From assembly GCA_041397625.1 (NCBI GenBank), contig JAWKWH010000001.1:868001-932000 (forward strand): a stretch of DNA of 64,000 nucleotides, read 5' to 3'. Positions 1 to 8,459 of the stretch are shown one piece after another. The DNA is from JAWKWH01 sp041397625 (GTDB taxonomy: Bacteria > Pseudomonadota > Alphaproteobacteria > Rhizobiales > Rhizobiaceae). Position numbers and translations under genes: made by a program. Position 1 is the first letter of the stretch. Every line of letters starts with the position of its first letter. The notes under the pieces are model-generated. The model searched no databases and was not told where the DNA came from. It was given only the letters and a program-made list of their open reading frames with translations.

Positions 1-805
1 GATCCAGATCCGCGTCGCTGTGAACGATCGTGGGTCCCACGCCCCCCAGTTCCAAAATGCAGCCCCGCAATCCGGTGACTGCCTTGATCGCGACTCCCGT
101 ACGCGGCGAACCGGTAAAGGAAATGAAATCCACCGCTGCATCGGTTACCAGTGCCTCTCCGACCGAGCCATCGCCGTGAAGCAGCGCGATCGATCCTTTC
201 GGAAAGCCCGCTTTGGCAAGAACCTCGACAATCAGCTGCGACGTTCGCGGCGCCTGCGGCGGCGACTTGATGATTGTCGTGTTCCCGGCCGCAAATGACG
301 GGCCCACCTTGTGGCAGGTTAGGTTCACCGGCGCGTTGAACGGTATGATGGCGGCAACCACGCCGACCGGAAAACGCAGGCCAATGGCGACCCTTTCCGC
401 GCCGACCTTACTCGCATCCAGCGGGACATGCCGTCCCTCGATGCGAACAGCTTCCTCGGCACAGAGGTCAAGCACCTCGGCGGCGCGCACCAGCTCCTGA
501 TCGCAGTCCCGGATCGTTTTGCCGGTCTCCGAGGCCAGCGTCCACGCTATCTCCGCCGAGCTCTCGCGCAGCAGAGCCGCGGCGCGCCGCAGGATGGAAG
601 CCCTTTCAAAGCCGGCGAGCGCTGCCACCCTTTCCTTGGCGTTGACGGCAGAGCAAATCGCTTCCTTGACGTCCGACAATTCGGCCTGGAAGACCTTCGT
701 GACAATCTCGCCGGAGTAAGGACTGGTTACTTGCCCGGGCCTTTCCGTTTTGCGCCAGGAGCCGTCGATATAGCAGAGGGCTTCCTCTGCCTGGTTATTC
801 TTCAT
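1..805 (-). CDS. Aldehyde dehydrogenase family protein (3' end cut by window edge)
   Basis: NAD(P)-dependent oxidation of an aldehyde to a carboxylic acid is the family role; the substrate is unknown. The minus-strand reading frame opens at ATG 805 (MKNNQAEEALCYIDGSW) and stays open to base 1. About 268 residues are visible, roughly the N-terminal half of a normal 480-residue ALDH. Family features seen are the IPFNAPVNL segment, the FTGSPRTG cofactor-binding segment and the ELGG motif carrying the catalytic base. The catalytic cysteine lies beyond the edge. The gene starts 22 bases after the TRAP permease ends, so it is probably the last gene of the TAXI-TRAP operon, acting on the imported compound or a product of it. 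Confidence 0.9.
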   Translation of the reverse strand, partial: MKNNQAEEALCYIDGSWRKTERPGQVTSPYSGEIVTKVFQAELSDVKEAICSAVNAKERVAALAGFERASILRRAAALLRESSAEIAWTLASETGKTIRDCDQELVRAAEVLDLCAEEAVRIEGRHVPLDASKVGAERVAIGLRFPVGVVAAIIPFNAPVNLTCHKVGPSFAAGNTTIIKSPPQAPRTSQLIVEVLAKAGFPKGSIALLHGDGSVGEALVTDAAVDFISFTGSPRTGVAIKAVTGLRGCILELGGVGPTIVHSDADLD

Positions 806-827
806 GTTTACACCTCGTACATTCACT

Positions 828-2762
828 TTATTGCGCGCGCCGAAATTGCGCGCGGGAATCTTTCCTAAATAAAATCCCGAAAAGGATAACTGAAATCATG
901 ACTATTATGCCAAATATATTAAAGTATATATTTGGAATCAGGAATAATGCCGTTGGAGCCAGCATAATTGCCCGCTCATACTTGTTCAGGACGCCAAACA
1001 TGTAGCCCGTGATGGTTGATGCAAATGCAAACATCGACAAAAGGGTCAGGAGGGCAGATTTTGCGAGCAGGATCGGTTCTGCCACATTCAGCAGGTCACC
1101 GTAGATGAACATGACAGGAACGATATACAGGAAAAGCCCCATTCGAAACGCCATCCAGCCCGATCGCCACGGATCGGCGTCGGCGATTGCGGCCGCGGCA
1201 AATGTCGATACGCAAACGGGTGGCGTGATGTTTGATGTCTGGGTGTACCATATGATCAGCAGATGCGCGGCCAGAACCGGTGCTCCAAGTTGAGTGAGCG
1301 CCGGTGCGATCAGAATGGAAAGCAGGAAATAGTCCGCGGTCACGGATGAAACGCCGAGTCCAAGTACAGTTGTGGCGACCGCGGTGAGAAGAATCCCGAT
1401 CAGCAGTTCGCCCATCGAAAGGTCGACGACCAGATAAGAGAGCTTGGTCGCGAGGCCGGTCTTTGTCACCAGTCCGATTATGATGCCGAGACAGCCGGCC
1501 AGGGCGCCAATTGTGAGCGACGCCTTGACGCCCTTCTCGATGATTCCCATCCAGTCCGATATTGAGAGCCCCCTGGGTTGCAGGATAAGGCTCACGGCGA
1601 TAACGGAAGGAATCGCCCAGAAAACAGCATTGTCCGGGCTTCTTCCGGCCATCATGAGGAATACAATAATAAGTATTGGGAAAATAAAAAGCCCGTATTT
1701 TTTTATTATTTCCTTGGGATTTCCAATATACTCCGTAGTCACCCCGGAAATACCGTGTCTTCTTGCATAACCATCGACGATAAACATGATCGAGAGGCAG
1801 AAAACAATGGCGGGTACTACTGAAATTTTCACGATCTCCCAATAGGGGGTCTGCGTGATGTCAGCCATTATGAAGATTGCGGCGCCCATCAGCGGCGGCA
1901 TGACGATGCCGACGCTCGATGCCGTTGCCTCGACCGCCGCCGACACATGTCGCGCGAAGCCGTTTCGAATCATCAGCGGGATTGTGAGCAGTCCCGTCGA
2001 TACGACGTTGCCGGTGGCGCTGCCGGAAATCGTGCCGAAAAGCGCGCTCGCCACGATGGAAACCTTGGCGGAGCCGCCCGTCATGCGACCGATCAAGGAA
2101 AGAGGCAGTTCGAGGAATAGGTGCCTGCCGCCTGTCGACTGGACAAGCGTTCCAAAGACCACGAAAAGAAAAATGTAGCCGGCGAAAACCTGCGTGATCG
2201 ATCCGAATATCGACTCGGACGAATAAAGCCAGGTGACCAGATCATAAGGGGTGATTCCAGGATGGGATATCGCCCCCGGCAGTTCATTTCCCAAAACCGA
2301 ATAGAGCCCGAGGGCGACGCAAATTATGGGTATGTGCAGCCCGACGACGCGCCTGCACGCTTCGATGCTGACCACGATCATTCCGATTCCGAATACGATG
2401 TCGCTCTGGTCCGCAACGCCCCAGCGTTCGACAAAACGGTCTTCGTAAGCCAGGGAATAATGCGTGCAGGCAAGAATCGTCAGGACGATCATCGAGAAGT
2501 CGACAATCTTTCCCCAAGCCTGGTCACTTTTTAGAGGGTAGTAAAAGAAAATGAGAACGAAGGTGAGTCCAAGGTATGTCGTCAGGTAGCTTTCCGGACT
2601 GAAATATCCCCAGCCAGCGAAATACCAATACAACGCGGCAAATACGACGCACACCAGCTTTGCTATTCCATTGAGAAAGGACGGCCCTTTTTGGGAGGGC
2701 TCGGCATCGCCGGCTTCTTTTTCATACTGCTTGATCGCAGCCTTTTTCTCTGAGCCAGACAT
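828..2762 (-). CDS. TRAP transporter permease, fused 4TM/12TM type
   Basis: Membrane component of a tripartite ATP-independent periplasmic transporter of the TAXI class. Small and large permease subunits are fused into one protein of 644 residues, which is the usual length. After a charged N-terminus (about residues 1-30) the protein is almost entirely hydrophobic helices. The large-subunit signature region GTISGSATGNVVSTG lies about 240 residues in, followed by VMPPLMGAAIF. It lies downstream of its binding protein and upstream of an aldehyde dehydrogenase. The substrate is likely a small organic acid taken up by an ion gradient; this is inference from the family. Confidence 0.93.
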   Translation of the reverse strand: MSGSEKKAAIKQYEKEAGDAEPSQKGPSFLNGIAKLVCVVFAALYWYFAGWGYFSPESYLTTYLGLTFVLIFFYYPLKSDQAWGKIVDFSMIVLTILACTHYSLAYEDRFVERWGVADQSDIVFGIGMIVVSIEACRRVVGLHIPIICVALGLYSVLGNELPGAISHPGITPYDLVTWLYSSESIFGSITQVFAGYIFLFVVFGTLVQSTGGRHLFLELPLSLIGRMTGGSAKVSIVASALFGTISGSATGNVVSTGLLTIPLMIRNGFARHVSAAVEATASSVGIVMPPLMGAAIFIMADITQTPYWEIVKISVVPAIVFCLSIMFIVDGYARRHGISGVTTEYIGNPKEIIKKYGLFIFPILIIVFLMMAGRSPDNAVFWAIPSVIAVSLILQPRGLSISDWMGIIEKGVKASLTIGALAGCLGIIIGLVTKTGLATKLSYLVVDLSMGELLIGILLTAVATTVLGLGVSSVTADYFLLSILIAPALTQLGAPVLAAHLLIIWYTQTSNITPPVCVSTFAAAAIADADPWRSGWMAFRMGLFLYIVPVMFIYGDLLNVAEPILLAKSALLTLLSMFAFASTITGYMFGVLNKYERAIMLAPTALFLIPNIYFNIFGIIVMISVILFGILFRKDSRAQFRRAQ

Positions 2763-2814
2763 TGGGCTTCTTCCACAAATAGCGTTCTACGGCGACTTTG
2801 AGCGAATGCCCCTG

Positions 2815-2841
2815 ACCCGGCCGAATACGCGTCGGCCGGGT
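2815..2841 (-). other. Intercistronic stem-loop between TAXI binding protein and permease
   Basis: Perfect 10-bp inverted repeat (ACCCGGCCGA / TCGGCCGGGT) around a 7-base loop, in the 117-base gap between the binding-protein gene and the permease gene. No T-run follows on the minus strand, so it does not look like a full intrinsic terminator. Such hairpins after binding-protein genes often protect the upstream mRNA segment and so raise binding protein over permease. That role is inferred here. Confidence 0.6.
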
Positions 2842-2879
2842 GTTGAATTCGTCATGATTTCGTCGGGCAAACCAATGGT

Positions 2880-3896
2880 TCACTGCATGGTTTCGATTGT
2901 CGGCACGCCGTCCGTTGCCAGGCCGATCTCTTCCCAGTAGCGCTTTGCACCCGGATGAAGCGGAATAATAACGCCTTCCAGCGGATTCTTTTCGCCCATG
3001 CGTTTCAAGCCCGGATGGCTTCCGATCGCCTGTTGCACGCACTTGTCGCTGTAGAGGACCTTCGTGATCTCATAGACCGTTTCGTCCGGTAGGTTCTTGT
3101 TGGCGACCAAAAGTGCCGAAAGGCTGAGTGTCTTTACGTCGGCATCAATGTTCGGGTAGGTGCCGGCCGGTACGTTGGCCAAGCTTAGAAAAGGATAATC
3201 CTCAAGGAAGCCCGTGCGCTCGACATCCTCGCCAATATCCAGAAGCTTGACATCGCCACTGAGGGAAACTTCGGTCAGGGCCGGACTTGGCAGGCTGCTG
3301 GTAAGCACGAAGCCGTCGATTTTTCCGTCCTTGATGTAGTTCATCATATCGGAATGCGTGAGATTTACCCGGTCGAATTTCTCCGAGATTTTTTCACGCG
3401 AAAGCAGATCCATCACCATGGCAACGGTCGTTCCGGCCAGCGGCCCCGGGGAAAAGCGCTTGCCTTCAATATCGGCGAGAGAGTCGATGTCTGCATCCTT
3501 GCTGACCACAAACTGTAGGTAATTCGGCGATTCAGCGACGCCTATGGCACGCAGGTTCTGCATCTGCCGTCCCTCGTAGGCGCCCTTGCCAAACCACGCC
3601 GGATACAGGTCACTCTGGAACTGAAAACCGATGTCACCTTTCTCCTGCAGGCGCATATGGGCCTCAAGGCCGCCCTGCGAGGGCAGGACGGTGGCATTGA
3701 AGTCGGTACCGGTGCGGACGCATTCACTAAGAGCACTCAAGCCGCGATACCAGGTTCCTTTGGCATTCCCCGCCTGGAATATGATCTGATCGTCCGCCAG
3801 GCCCTGGGCGGGAGAGCCGATGATGCATGTGGCGCTCAGGAGAGCTGCGGCGCAGACGCGGCCCCCGGCATTCTGGAACTTCGAAAGAAATGACAT
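2880..3896 (-). CDS. TAXI family TRAP transporter solute-binding protein
   Basis: Periplasmic binding protein of the TAXI-TRAP system. I choose ATG 3896 (MSFLSKFQ), giving 338 residues, because a strong AAGGAGG lies just upstream (3904-3911 on the complementary strand). An in-frame start at 3968 has no such support. Residues 1 to about 34 form a signal peptide ending near GLA/DD. The family motif GNAKGTWYRG follows right after it. This is the first gene of the TRAP-permease-ALDH operon. Its upstream region carries the shared CGATTGTCGAC element. Confidence 0.93.
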   Translation of the reverse strand: MSFLSKFQNAGGRVCAAALLSATCIIGSPAQGLADDQIIFQAGNAKGTWYRGLSALSECVRTGTDFNATVLPSQGGLEAHMRLQEKGDIGFQFQSDLYPAWFGKGAYEGRQMQNLRAIGVAESPNYLQFVVSKDADIDSLADIEGKRFSPGPLAGTTVAMVMDLLSREKISEKFDRVNLTHSDMMNYIKDGKIDGFVLTSSLPSPALTEVSLSGDVKLLDIGEDVERTGFLEDYPFLSLANVPAGTYPNIDADVKTLSLSALLVANKNLPDETVYEITKVLYSDKCVQQAIGSHPGLKRMGEKNPLEGVIIPLHPGAKRYWEEIGLATDGVPTIETMQ

Positions 3897-3943
3897 TTTC
3901 GCTACCTCCTTGGCTGTCGCCGCTACCTCCCTAGCGGTTACAA

Positions 3944-3976
3944 GCAAGTTTGCCGATTGTCGACACAATTGTCAAT
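3944..3976 (-). promoter_or_regulatory. Operator-like element upstream of TAXI-TRAP operon
   Basis: Contains GCAAGTTTGCCGATTGTCG followed by a second ATTGTCAAT box 12 bases on. The first 19 bases match 17 of 19 bases of the element at 5901-5919, and the CGATTGTCGAC core recurs inverted at 7484-7500. TTGTCGAC-type half sites fit the general pattern of GntR (FadR subfamily) operators. No GntR gene lies in the window, so the regulator is unknown. Confidence 0.5.
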
Positions 3977-4980
3977 GGTTCGCATCTTGTCCGGCTGGGA
4001 GCGTAGCCTATCCCGTCTTTACACGCGGGCGTCGGTACATTCGCGCCCGTCTCGAACAATTCGCGCAGGGCTGCGGGTTCCGAAATGGATGCCTGATCGT
4101 ATCGTTTTCGGCGCGGAGGCGTTGGGCTGCAAGGCGCTTTACCCGGCGTGCCGGCAGCCGGTGACACGCGTGTCCAGATGATTCCATCCGTCGATTGCAG
4201 GTCCTTCGAGCAGGCATGGCGAAGAAGCAGGCGGGGCTTTGATCCGCATGTAACTGTTTGGGACGCGACATCCGTGTGCCGGGGCTGCGGCGGTTGGTAT
4301 GGTGCGACTAAATCGGGGAGGCGGCGGGAAGCGTAAGAAGGATACTCCGCAAGTGGGGGCACGGCTTGGCTGCGGGACGCCAGCGGAGGGCTCAGGGGAG
4401 GGGAAAGACGGGAATGAAGCGGCAAAGATGAGCTTCGCATGCCTGGTCGACATAGGCGAGCGGGAGCGGACCTTCTGATGATTGATAGGCCTGATGGTTG
4501 ATCGGCGCTGTGTTCCAATGTGATGATTGTTGAAAGACGAGGCTTCAACCCGGGGCTTTTCTCGACATTCGGGATTTGGAGTGCCGTATGAGGTAAAACC
4601 GTTCAGTTCCAGGAGCGGATCGATGGATGGGCTGGCCCCTTCCGAGGTTTCGCGACGCCGAGACGGGCGATCTCGCCCTTGTCCCGAAGAGGCGCGGCGG
4701 GCTTCGGCCCTTGCTCTTCGGGTGTTCGGTTGGCGAAACGCCACCGGACCTTTCGCCGGGTGCCCACCCGATGGGCCGGGCCTTACCGTCGAAAATGCTC
4801 GAAAGCGGGCCAGGTTTCCTTGCGCTCTTCTCCCGCTCGGAACCCAAATCCAACGCGCGCCGTCCGCCTGCGTTCGGGCTTGCCGTTCGGCAAGTTCCTC
4901 CCCCGGGGGTCGAAACCCGAATGTCGATACGGCCTTGAACGGCATCTGCCCGGGGGGGCTGTCATTTCCAGGTTTTAAAA
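3977..4980. other. Long stretch without a supported gene; contains one copy of a dispersed repeat
   Basis: About 1 kb between the TAXI operon and the SDR. Open frames exist on both strands, but their translations are arginine/proline/serine-rich with no recognisable family, as expected from GC-rich non-coding DNA. The part from about 4640 to 4940 is rich in short GC hairpins, including CTTGCCG-TT-CGGCAAG at 4879-4894. It includes a segment (4816-4938) resembling, in inverted orientation, the gap before the TrmB gene. It could be decayed sequence; I find no gene. Confidence 0.5.
4816..4938 (+). repeat. Dispersed intergenic repeat, copy 1
   Basis: Matches the reverse complement of about 11826-11939. 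Shared blocks are TTCCT-GCGCT-TTC, CCGTCCGCCTG-G-TCGG, CTTGCCG and CGAAACC-GAA-GTCGATAC, with short gaps between them. It contains a perfect 7-bp hairpin at 4879-4894. Both copies lie in gene-free gaps of the left island, which suggests a RIME- or REP-like dispersed element. The family is not identified. Confidence 0.55.
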
Positions 4981-5000
4981 GTAGCAGTATTGACTACTAC
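4981..5000. promoter_or_regulatory. Palindrome upstream of the SDR gene
   Basis: GTAGCAGT-ATTG-ACTACTAC: 8-bp arms with one mismatch around a 4-base centre, 110 bases before the chosen SDR start. TAGTAGT-like words also occur before the ABC transporter (7506-7513) and in the accB/carboxyltransferase gap (13732-13740). It is a candidate site for the TrmB-family regulator of this island, but the link is only inferred. Confidence 0.4.
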
Positions 5001-5109
5001 TAACTTTGGTATATGGTTATTGTCGGCATTCGAGGGCGAGCTTATCGTCGTTCGGCTTTTGCCGTACGGCATCATGGCGCCGAAACAGGCCGGATGTCCG
5101 GTTGGGGTG

Positions 5110-5865
5110 ATGAATTTGCTTGAAACCTGTCGGAACAGACTTTCAGGAACGGTTGCGATCGTAACTGGCGCGAGCAAGGGTATTGGTGCGGCGATCTCCG
5201 GGGCGCTGGCGGCGAATGGCGTGAAAGTGCTGTGCTTCGCCAGAACCGGAGCCGATGTGGAAGCTGTCGCCACGCAGATCAATGCTGCAGGCGGCACGGC
5301 AATCGCACATGCCGGCGATGCCACGTGTCCCGACGATATTGCTTCGGCAGTTGAGAAGATCGAAAGCGAGTTTGGCGAACTCCACATCGCATTCCTCAAT
5401 GCCGGTGGTGACGTGTACCAATCCTCCATTGTGGATTCGGATGTCAGCCTGTGGTCCAGAGGCATAGAAACGAACCTGCATTCCGTGTTCTACGGTATTC
5501 GCGCCGTTGCGCCGTTGATGATCCGATCCAAGGGTGGGCGTATTATTCTGACCGGCTCGGCAATGGGCCATTATCCTCAGGCGGATCATTCCAACTATTG
5601 TGTCGGGAAAGCCGGCGCACGACTTGTTGCGCGCACAGCCGCCCTAGAGTTGGCGGCGTTCAACATATCGGTGAATGAGTTCATTCCCGGGCCCACGGAA
5701 ACGGAGCAGGCACTGCTGGCGGCGGCCGGCAAGGTGGATTCTCCGTTCAAGAACCCAAACGAATGGGTGAAGAAACCGGAAGACGTCGTTCCGCTCGCCC
5801 TCCTGCTTGCCGGCTATCCGGGCGCAGGGCCGACGGGGCAGGTCTTCTCCCTGGCGCGGCGGTAA
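5110..5865 (+). CDS. SDR family oxidoreductase
   Basis: Classical short-chain dehydrogenase/reductase of 251 residues with the dinucleotide motif TGASKGIG at residues 19-26, NAGGD after the fourth strand, and the catalytic Ser plus YCVGK in the second half. I start at ATG 5110 (MNLLETCRN) because this gives the usual distance to the glycine motif. An upstream in-frame ATG at 4990 would add 40 unrelated residues and overlap the palindrome. It probably interconverts an alcohol and a ketone in the island's pathway. The C-terminus (GQVFSLARR) is shorter than the usual GG-ending tail. The next gene, MmgE/PrpD, follows after 126 bases and has its own operator-like element. Confidence 0.88.
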   Translation: MNLLETCRNRLSGTVAIVTGASKGIGAAISGALAANGVKVLCFARTGADVEAVATQINAAGGTAIAHAGDATCPDDIASAVEKIESEFGELHIAFLNAGGDVYQSSIVDSDVSLWSRGIETNLHSVFYGIRAVAPLMIRSKGGRIILTGSAMGHYPQADHSNYCVGKAGARLVARTAALELAAFNISVNEFIPGPTETEQALLAAAGKVDSPFKNPNEWVKKPEDVVPLALLLAGYPGAGPTGQVFSLARR

Positions 5866-5900
5866 CGAGATGGACGACGCACTGAGCCCGCATGTCGGTT

Positions 5901-5935
5901 GCAAATTTGTCGATTGTCGGCTATCAATTGACATC
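5901..5935 (+). promoter_or_regulatory. Operator-like element upstream of MmgE/PrpD gene
   Basis: GCAAATTTGTCGATTGTCG followed by GCTATCAATTGACATC. It shares 17 of 19 bases with the site before the TAXI operon. It lies 57-91 bases upstream of the MmgE/PrpD start, in a typical promoter/operator position. The same CGATTGTCG core is found before the ABC transporter. Confidence 0.5.
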
Positions 5936-5991
5936 AAGCGTGCCAGAAGGTGCTGTGCCTGTCGTCGCCCATATTTCATCGGGAGTAATCG

Positions 5992-7449
5992 ATGAGATCT
6001 GTATCCGGCCCGGGAACCGTTTCCCAAATGCTCGTCGAGCGGTGGCTCGAACTCCCCGCAGCGGAGATTCCGCCGCATGCGAGGAAACGGGCCATACTCT
6101 GCATCAAGGATACGATCGGAATATCGCTGGCGGCTGCCGCGCTCGATATCGGAACTGCCTGCGGCAAGCTCGCTCAAGCGGTCCCGGGGCCTGTGTCTTT
6201 GTGGGGAACCGGCACGGCGAGCACGGCTACGGAGGCCGCGTTCGCGAACGGAATGCTGGCCCATGCGATGGATTTTGACGATCTGCATCCGGCGGCAATC
6301 ATGCATTCCAGTGCCGTTATCGTCCCGGCGGTGGTGGCTCTTGCCGAACGGCAGCAGCTTTGCGGCACGGAAATGCTGGCGGCTGCGGTCGTGGGATACG
6401 AGGTGGCCGCATGGCTCGGATGTCTCGCTCCTGGCGATTTCCAAAGGCAGGGCTTCCAGTCCACCGCCGTTCTGGGCCCCTTCGCAGCCGCGATCGTTGC
6501 GGCCAGAATACTCAAGCTGACGCCGAAGCAGGCGGTCCATGCGCTCGGTATCGCGGGCAGTATGGCCTCAGGTCTGATGGAGTTCCTGGCCGATGGAAGC
6601 GACACGAAGCAGATGCACGCAGGATGGGCTGCGCAAAGCGGTGTTCGCGCAGCCGAGCTTGCTGCCGTAGGGTTTACAGGCCCAGCCACGGTTTTCGAAG
6701 GCAGGTTCGGCGTGTACGGGTCGTTTGTCGGCAAGCAGATCGATCCGCATAGCAACGAGCCGACGAGCGCGGAAACCTGGGCGGTCGAGGAAATGTGTCC
6801 AAAGCCGTATCCGGCCTGTCTGTGTCTGCATGCCGTCGTGCAGGCAGTGCTGGAGATCCGCGCGCGCCTTCAGCCGGGCGATCTTGATCCGGTGGATATC
6901 GTCTCGATCATGTGCGAGGTTCCTTCATTCTATACGGGCCTTGTGTTCGATCCTCCCGAGAGGAAGATGTCACCGCAGACCTCCTACGAAGCCCGCTTCT
7001 CGGCGCATTATTGCATGGCGAGAGCCTGGATCGACGGATCTCTGGAGGTGGAGAGTTTCTCCCCCGACCGGCTGTCGGAGCCGGAGGTCGCTTCACTTGC
7101 TGCCAAGATCAGCTACGCGGTCAAGGAACTGCCGGAGTTTCCAGAGACATTTCCGGCGAAGGTTACGATCAAGCGGTCGAGCGGCGAGACTTCAAGCGCT
7201 TATGTTGCCGCCAATCTCGGCAGCGCGCGAAACCCGATGACTGATGCCCAGCTCGATGACAAGTTTATGCGCTGCGCCGGGGTCGGGCTTGGCCATGAGC
7301 GGGCGACTGCCCTGGCCGCTTCGATAGACGGGCTGATGGAGCGCGACGGGAGCCATCGCTTCTTTTCCGCCTTGAGATCGGCGAAAGTCTGCAGGGATAC
7401 CGTAGGCGTCGGCCAGGCTGAGGACGCCTTTCTAGCGGCCTCCGCCTGA
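5992..7449 (+). CDS. MmgE/PrpD family protein
   Basis: Family of 2-methylcitrate dehydratase, cis-aconitate decarboxylase and iminodisuccinate epimerase: enzymes acting on small di- or tricarboxylates, usually by proton abstraction next to a carboxylate. The 485-residue length is normal. Recognisable parts are the N-terminal helical domain with ANGMLAHAMDFDDLHPAAIMH (about residues 83-103), the KQMHAGWAAQSG segment and FEGRFGVYGSF. ATG 5992 has GGGAG just upstream. It stands between an SDR and an amino-acid ABC transporter and has its own upstream operator-like element. The exact reaction cannot be read from the sequence; the context suggests a carboxylated substrate. Confidence 0.92.
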   Translation: MRSVSGPGTVSQMLVERWLELPAAEIPPHARKRAILCIKDTIGISLAAAALDIGTACGKLAQAVPGPVSLWGTGTASTATEAAFANGMLAHAMDFDDLHPAAIMHSSAVIVPAVVALAERQQLCGTEMLAAAVVGYEVAAWLGCLAPGDFQRQGFQSTAVLGPFAAAIVAARILKLTPKQAVHALGIAGSMASGLMEFLADGSDTKQMHAGWAAQSGVRAAELAAVGFTGPATVFEGRFGVYGSFVGKQIDPHSNEPTSAETWAVEEMCPKPYPACLCLHAVVQAVLEIRARLQPGDLDPVDIVSIMCEVPSFYTGLVFDPPERKMSPQTSYEARFSAHYCMARAWIDGSLEVESFSPDRLSEPEVASLAAKISYAVKELPEFPETFPAKVTIKRSSGETSSAYVAANLGSARNPMTDAQLDDKFMRCAGVGLGHERATALAASIDGLMERDGSHRFFSALRSAKVCRDTVGVGQAEDAFLAASA

Positions 7450-7483
7450 TGCAGGGACGCACAGGACAGTTCATGGCTATAAA

Positions 7484-7500
7484 ATTGTCGACAATCGTCA
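7484..7500 (+). promoter_or_regulatory. Perfect palindrome upstream of ABC transporter operon
   Basis: ATTGTCGACAAT (7484-7495) is a perfect 12-bp palindrome followed by CGTCAAT. Its reverse complement contains CGATTGTCGAC, the core of the elements at 3944 and 5901. An A/T-rich stretch with TAGTAGTAAATAGTAAA follows (7506-7523), then the ABC ATPase start at 7600. It is a likely operator for a GntR-type regulator. Confidence 0.55.
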
Positions 7501-7599
7501 ATATATAGTAGTAAATAGTAAATGAGAAACAACACCGTAGAAATTCATATTTATCAGTAAAAAATATACCTTAGATCGCAGTCAGGCATCGGAAATCAA

Positions 7600-8418
7600 A
7601 TGGAATCGGTCAAAATGAAAAATATAGAAATTACCGATACAAAGACTCCTATGGTAATGATTGAAAATCTTCAGAAGAACTACGGCGCTCTGGAGGTTCT
7701 GAGGGATATCAATATCACTGTCAACAAGGGCGAGGTGGTTTCGATAATTGGCCCTAGCGGCTCGGGAAAAAGCACGATGCTAAGATGCATCAACTATCTC
7801 GAGCAGCCAACAGGCGGATCGATATGGCTCGACGGGCAGCCCGTCGGCTTCGAAGAGGAAGGCGGCAAGCGCCGGCCGATGAAGGCGGCGAAATTGAACG
7901 AGATCCGTGCCGAGATCGGAATGGTGTTTCAGCATTTCAATCTGTGGCCGCACATGACGGTGCAGCAGAACCTCATCGAGGCGCCCATGATCGTGCGCGG
8001 GAAGCGCCGCGACGAGGCGATTGCAGTCGGGCGGCGCCTGCTGGAGCGTGTCGGCCTTTCCGACAAGGAACACGAATACCCGGCAAGGCTTTCGGGCGGT
8101 CAGCAGCAGCGCGTCGCTATTGCGAGAGCGCTGGCCATGGAGCCCAAGCTGATGTTGTTCGACGAGGTGACTTCGGCGCTGGATCCGGAACTGGTCGGCG
8201 AGGTGCTGCAACTGATGCAGGCTCTCGCAGGCGAGGGGATGACGATGATCGTCGTCACGCATGAAATGGATTTTGCGCAGGCCGTTTGCGACCGTGTCGT
8301 TTTCATGGATCAGGGCAAAGTTGTGGAGCAGGGACCCCCGAGCGATGTTTTCAACGCGCCGAAGGATCCCCGGACAAAGAAATTCATCACCAGCGTGCTA
8401 GACCGGCTGGATGGTTGA
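7600..8418 (+). CDS. Amino acid ABC transporter ATP-binding protein
   Basis: Cytoplasmic ATPase of a polar-amino-acid type (HisP/GlnQ family) importer, 272 residues. Walker A GPSGSGKST is at residues 51-59. The Q-loop region MVFQHFNLWPH, signature LSGGQQQR and Walker B LMLFDEVTSALD follow in order (Val where Pro is usual in DEPTSALD). The start could also be ATG 7615. It is the first gene of a four-gene ATPase / binding protein / permease / permease operon, so the importer is complete. It has a 14-residue N-terminal extension before MVMIENLQKNYG. Confidence 0.95.
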   Translation: MESVKMKNIEITDTKTPMVMIENLQKNYGALEVLRDINITVNKGEVVSIIGPSGSGKSTMLRCINYLEQPTGGSIWLDGQPVGFEEEGGKRRPMKAAKLNEIRAEIGMVFQHFNLWPHMTVQQNLIEAPMIVRGKRRDEAIAVGRRLLERVGLSDKEHEYPARLSGGQQQRVAIARALAMEPKLMLFDEVTSALDPELVGEVLQLMQALAGEGMTMIVVTHEMDFAQAVCDRVVFMDQGKVVEQGPPSDVFNAPKDPRTKKFITSVLDRLDG

Positions 8419-8459
8419 ATTGATCAAGAAGTAATCTGGTCTAAAAAAGGGGTATTATT

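Noticed and set aside
4139..4945. Frames of 100-268 residues in the gene-free gap left of the SDR
   Set aside because: Low-complexity Arg/Pro/Ser translations in several overlapping frames on both strands; no family recognised, no ribosome site, and part of it is a dispersed repeat.
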